Assembly (NCBI GenBank): GCA_016214925.1
Contig: JACRMO010000052.1
Span: forward strand, 1 to 6,160
Length of the DNA stretch: 6,160 nucleotides
Direction: 5' to 3'
From: Gammaproteobacteria bacterium
GTDB taxonomy: Bacteria > Pseudomonadota > Gammaproteobacteria > Thiohalobacterales > Thiohalobacteraceae
Shown one piece after another: positions 5,907 to 6,160 of this stretch. The stretch's first letter is position 1; each line of letters starts with the position of its first letter. Under the pieces are notes generated by a model. That model was not told the DNA's origin and searched no databases. It worked only from the letters and a program-made list of their open reading frames with translations. A program made the translations under genes and the position numbers.

Positions 5907-6160
5907 TTATTTTTTCTTCTTGCTCTTGTCGTCGTCCTCGTCGGCATCGGCATCGGTAGCCACGGCCGCCTTGGCGGCCTTGCGCCGACGCCAGAAGATA
6001 AAGCCACCGACGGCTCCACCCACGACCAAGTTGGCCAGCACGAACAGCGAGACGATCAGGCCGATATTCATGCCTTTCTTCGCGGGCGGCTCTTCATCCT
6101 TGGGCGGCGCTTCTTTAGGGGGTTCTTCCTTGGGCGGTTCTTCCTTGGGTGCCTCTGCCG
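5907..6160 (-). CDS. C-terminal part of an unrecognised single-pass membrane protein (5' end outside window)
   Basis: Only the last 83 residues are present; the frame stays open to the window edge, so the start is missing. The visible part begins with a Pro/Glu/Lys-rich low-complexity stretch built on KEEPP-like units (bases 6084-6149). A membrane helix follows (starting at MNIGLIVSLFVLAN and ending FIFW, bases 5991-6071). Then come RRRK and a short tail, DADADEDDDKSKKKK. By the positive-inside rule, the tail is cytoplasmic and the KEEPP stretch, with whatever lies before it, is periplasmic. Its stop lies 12 bp before the coiled-coil gene on the same strand, so the two are probably one transcript. 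A periplasmic domain on a stalk would fit, but the family cannot be named from this end alone. Confidence 0.8.
   Translation of the reverse strand, partial: AEAPKEEPPKEEPPKEAPPKDEEPPAKKGMNIGLIVSLFVLANLVVGGAVGGFIFWRRRKAAKAAVATDADADEDDDKSKKKK

Noticed and set aside
5907..6071. A separate 54-residue small membrane protein starting at the internal ATG at 6071
   Set aside because: The frame is open upstream to the window edge and encodes an ordered KEEPP-type stretch with in-frame repeats, so the ATG is most simply an internal Met. It cannot be fully excluded without the upstream sequence.

Overview
The window looks like chromosomal DNA of a GC-rich gammaproteobacterium. It holds a class A penicillin-binding protein of the PBP1B type with a UB2H domain, followed by a TPR lipoprotein in the arrangement known for ponB/lpoP of Pseudomonas aeruginosa. 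It also has a MepS-like NlpC/P60 lipoprotein and a DUF72 protein. I see no transposase, integrase, phage gene, CRISPR array, tRNA or rRNA. The genus cannot be read from the sequence alone.

Layout, left to right. Bases 1-137 are non-coding as far as I can tell and contain a strong 14-bp inverted repeat (31-63) beyond the end of the first operon. Bases 138-2986, minus strand, are a two-gene operon: PBP1B (mrcB, 668-2986), then an LpoP-like lipoprotein (138-671) joined by an ATGA stop/start overlap. Bases 2987-3143 are a divergent intergenic region with a palindrome and a 13-bp direct repeat. Bases 3144-3656 (+) encode an outer-membrane NlpC/P60 lipoprotein very like MepS. Bases 3696-4445 (+) encode a DUF72 protein with a degraded signature motif. 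Bases 4446-4466 separate convergent genes. Bases 4467-5894 (-) encode an unrecognised 475-residue membrane-anchored coiled-coil protein. Bases 5907-6160 (-) are the 3' end of a second unrecognised single-pass membrane protein, 12 bp upstream of the coiled-coil gene and probably in its operon.

Function. The left half is a cell-wall module: a peptidoglycan synthase, its probable outer-membrane activator, and, read divergently, a probable peptidoglycan endopeptidase. The right half is the least explained part. The 475-residue protein has one N-terminal membrane helix, an internally duplicated coiled-coil unit of about 62 residues, and an Ala/Pro/Glu-rich C-terminus with three copies of a DALL motif. 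These resemble the CheY-binding peptides of FliM (EIDALL) and CheZ. This suggests a membrane-tethered scaffold for a receiver-domain protein. That role is inference; I do not recognise the family.
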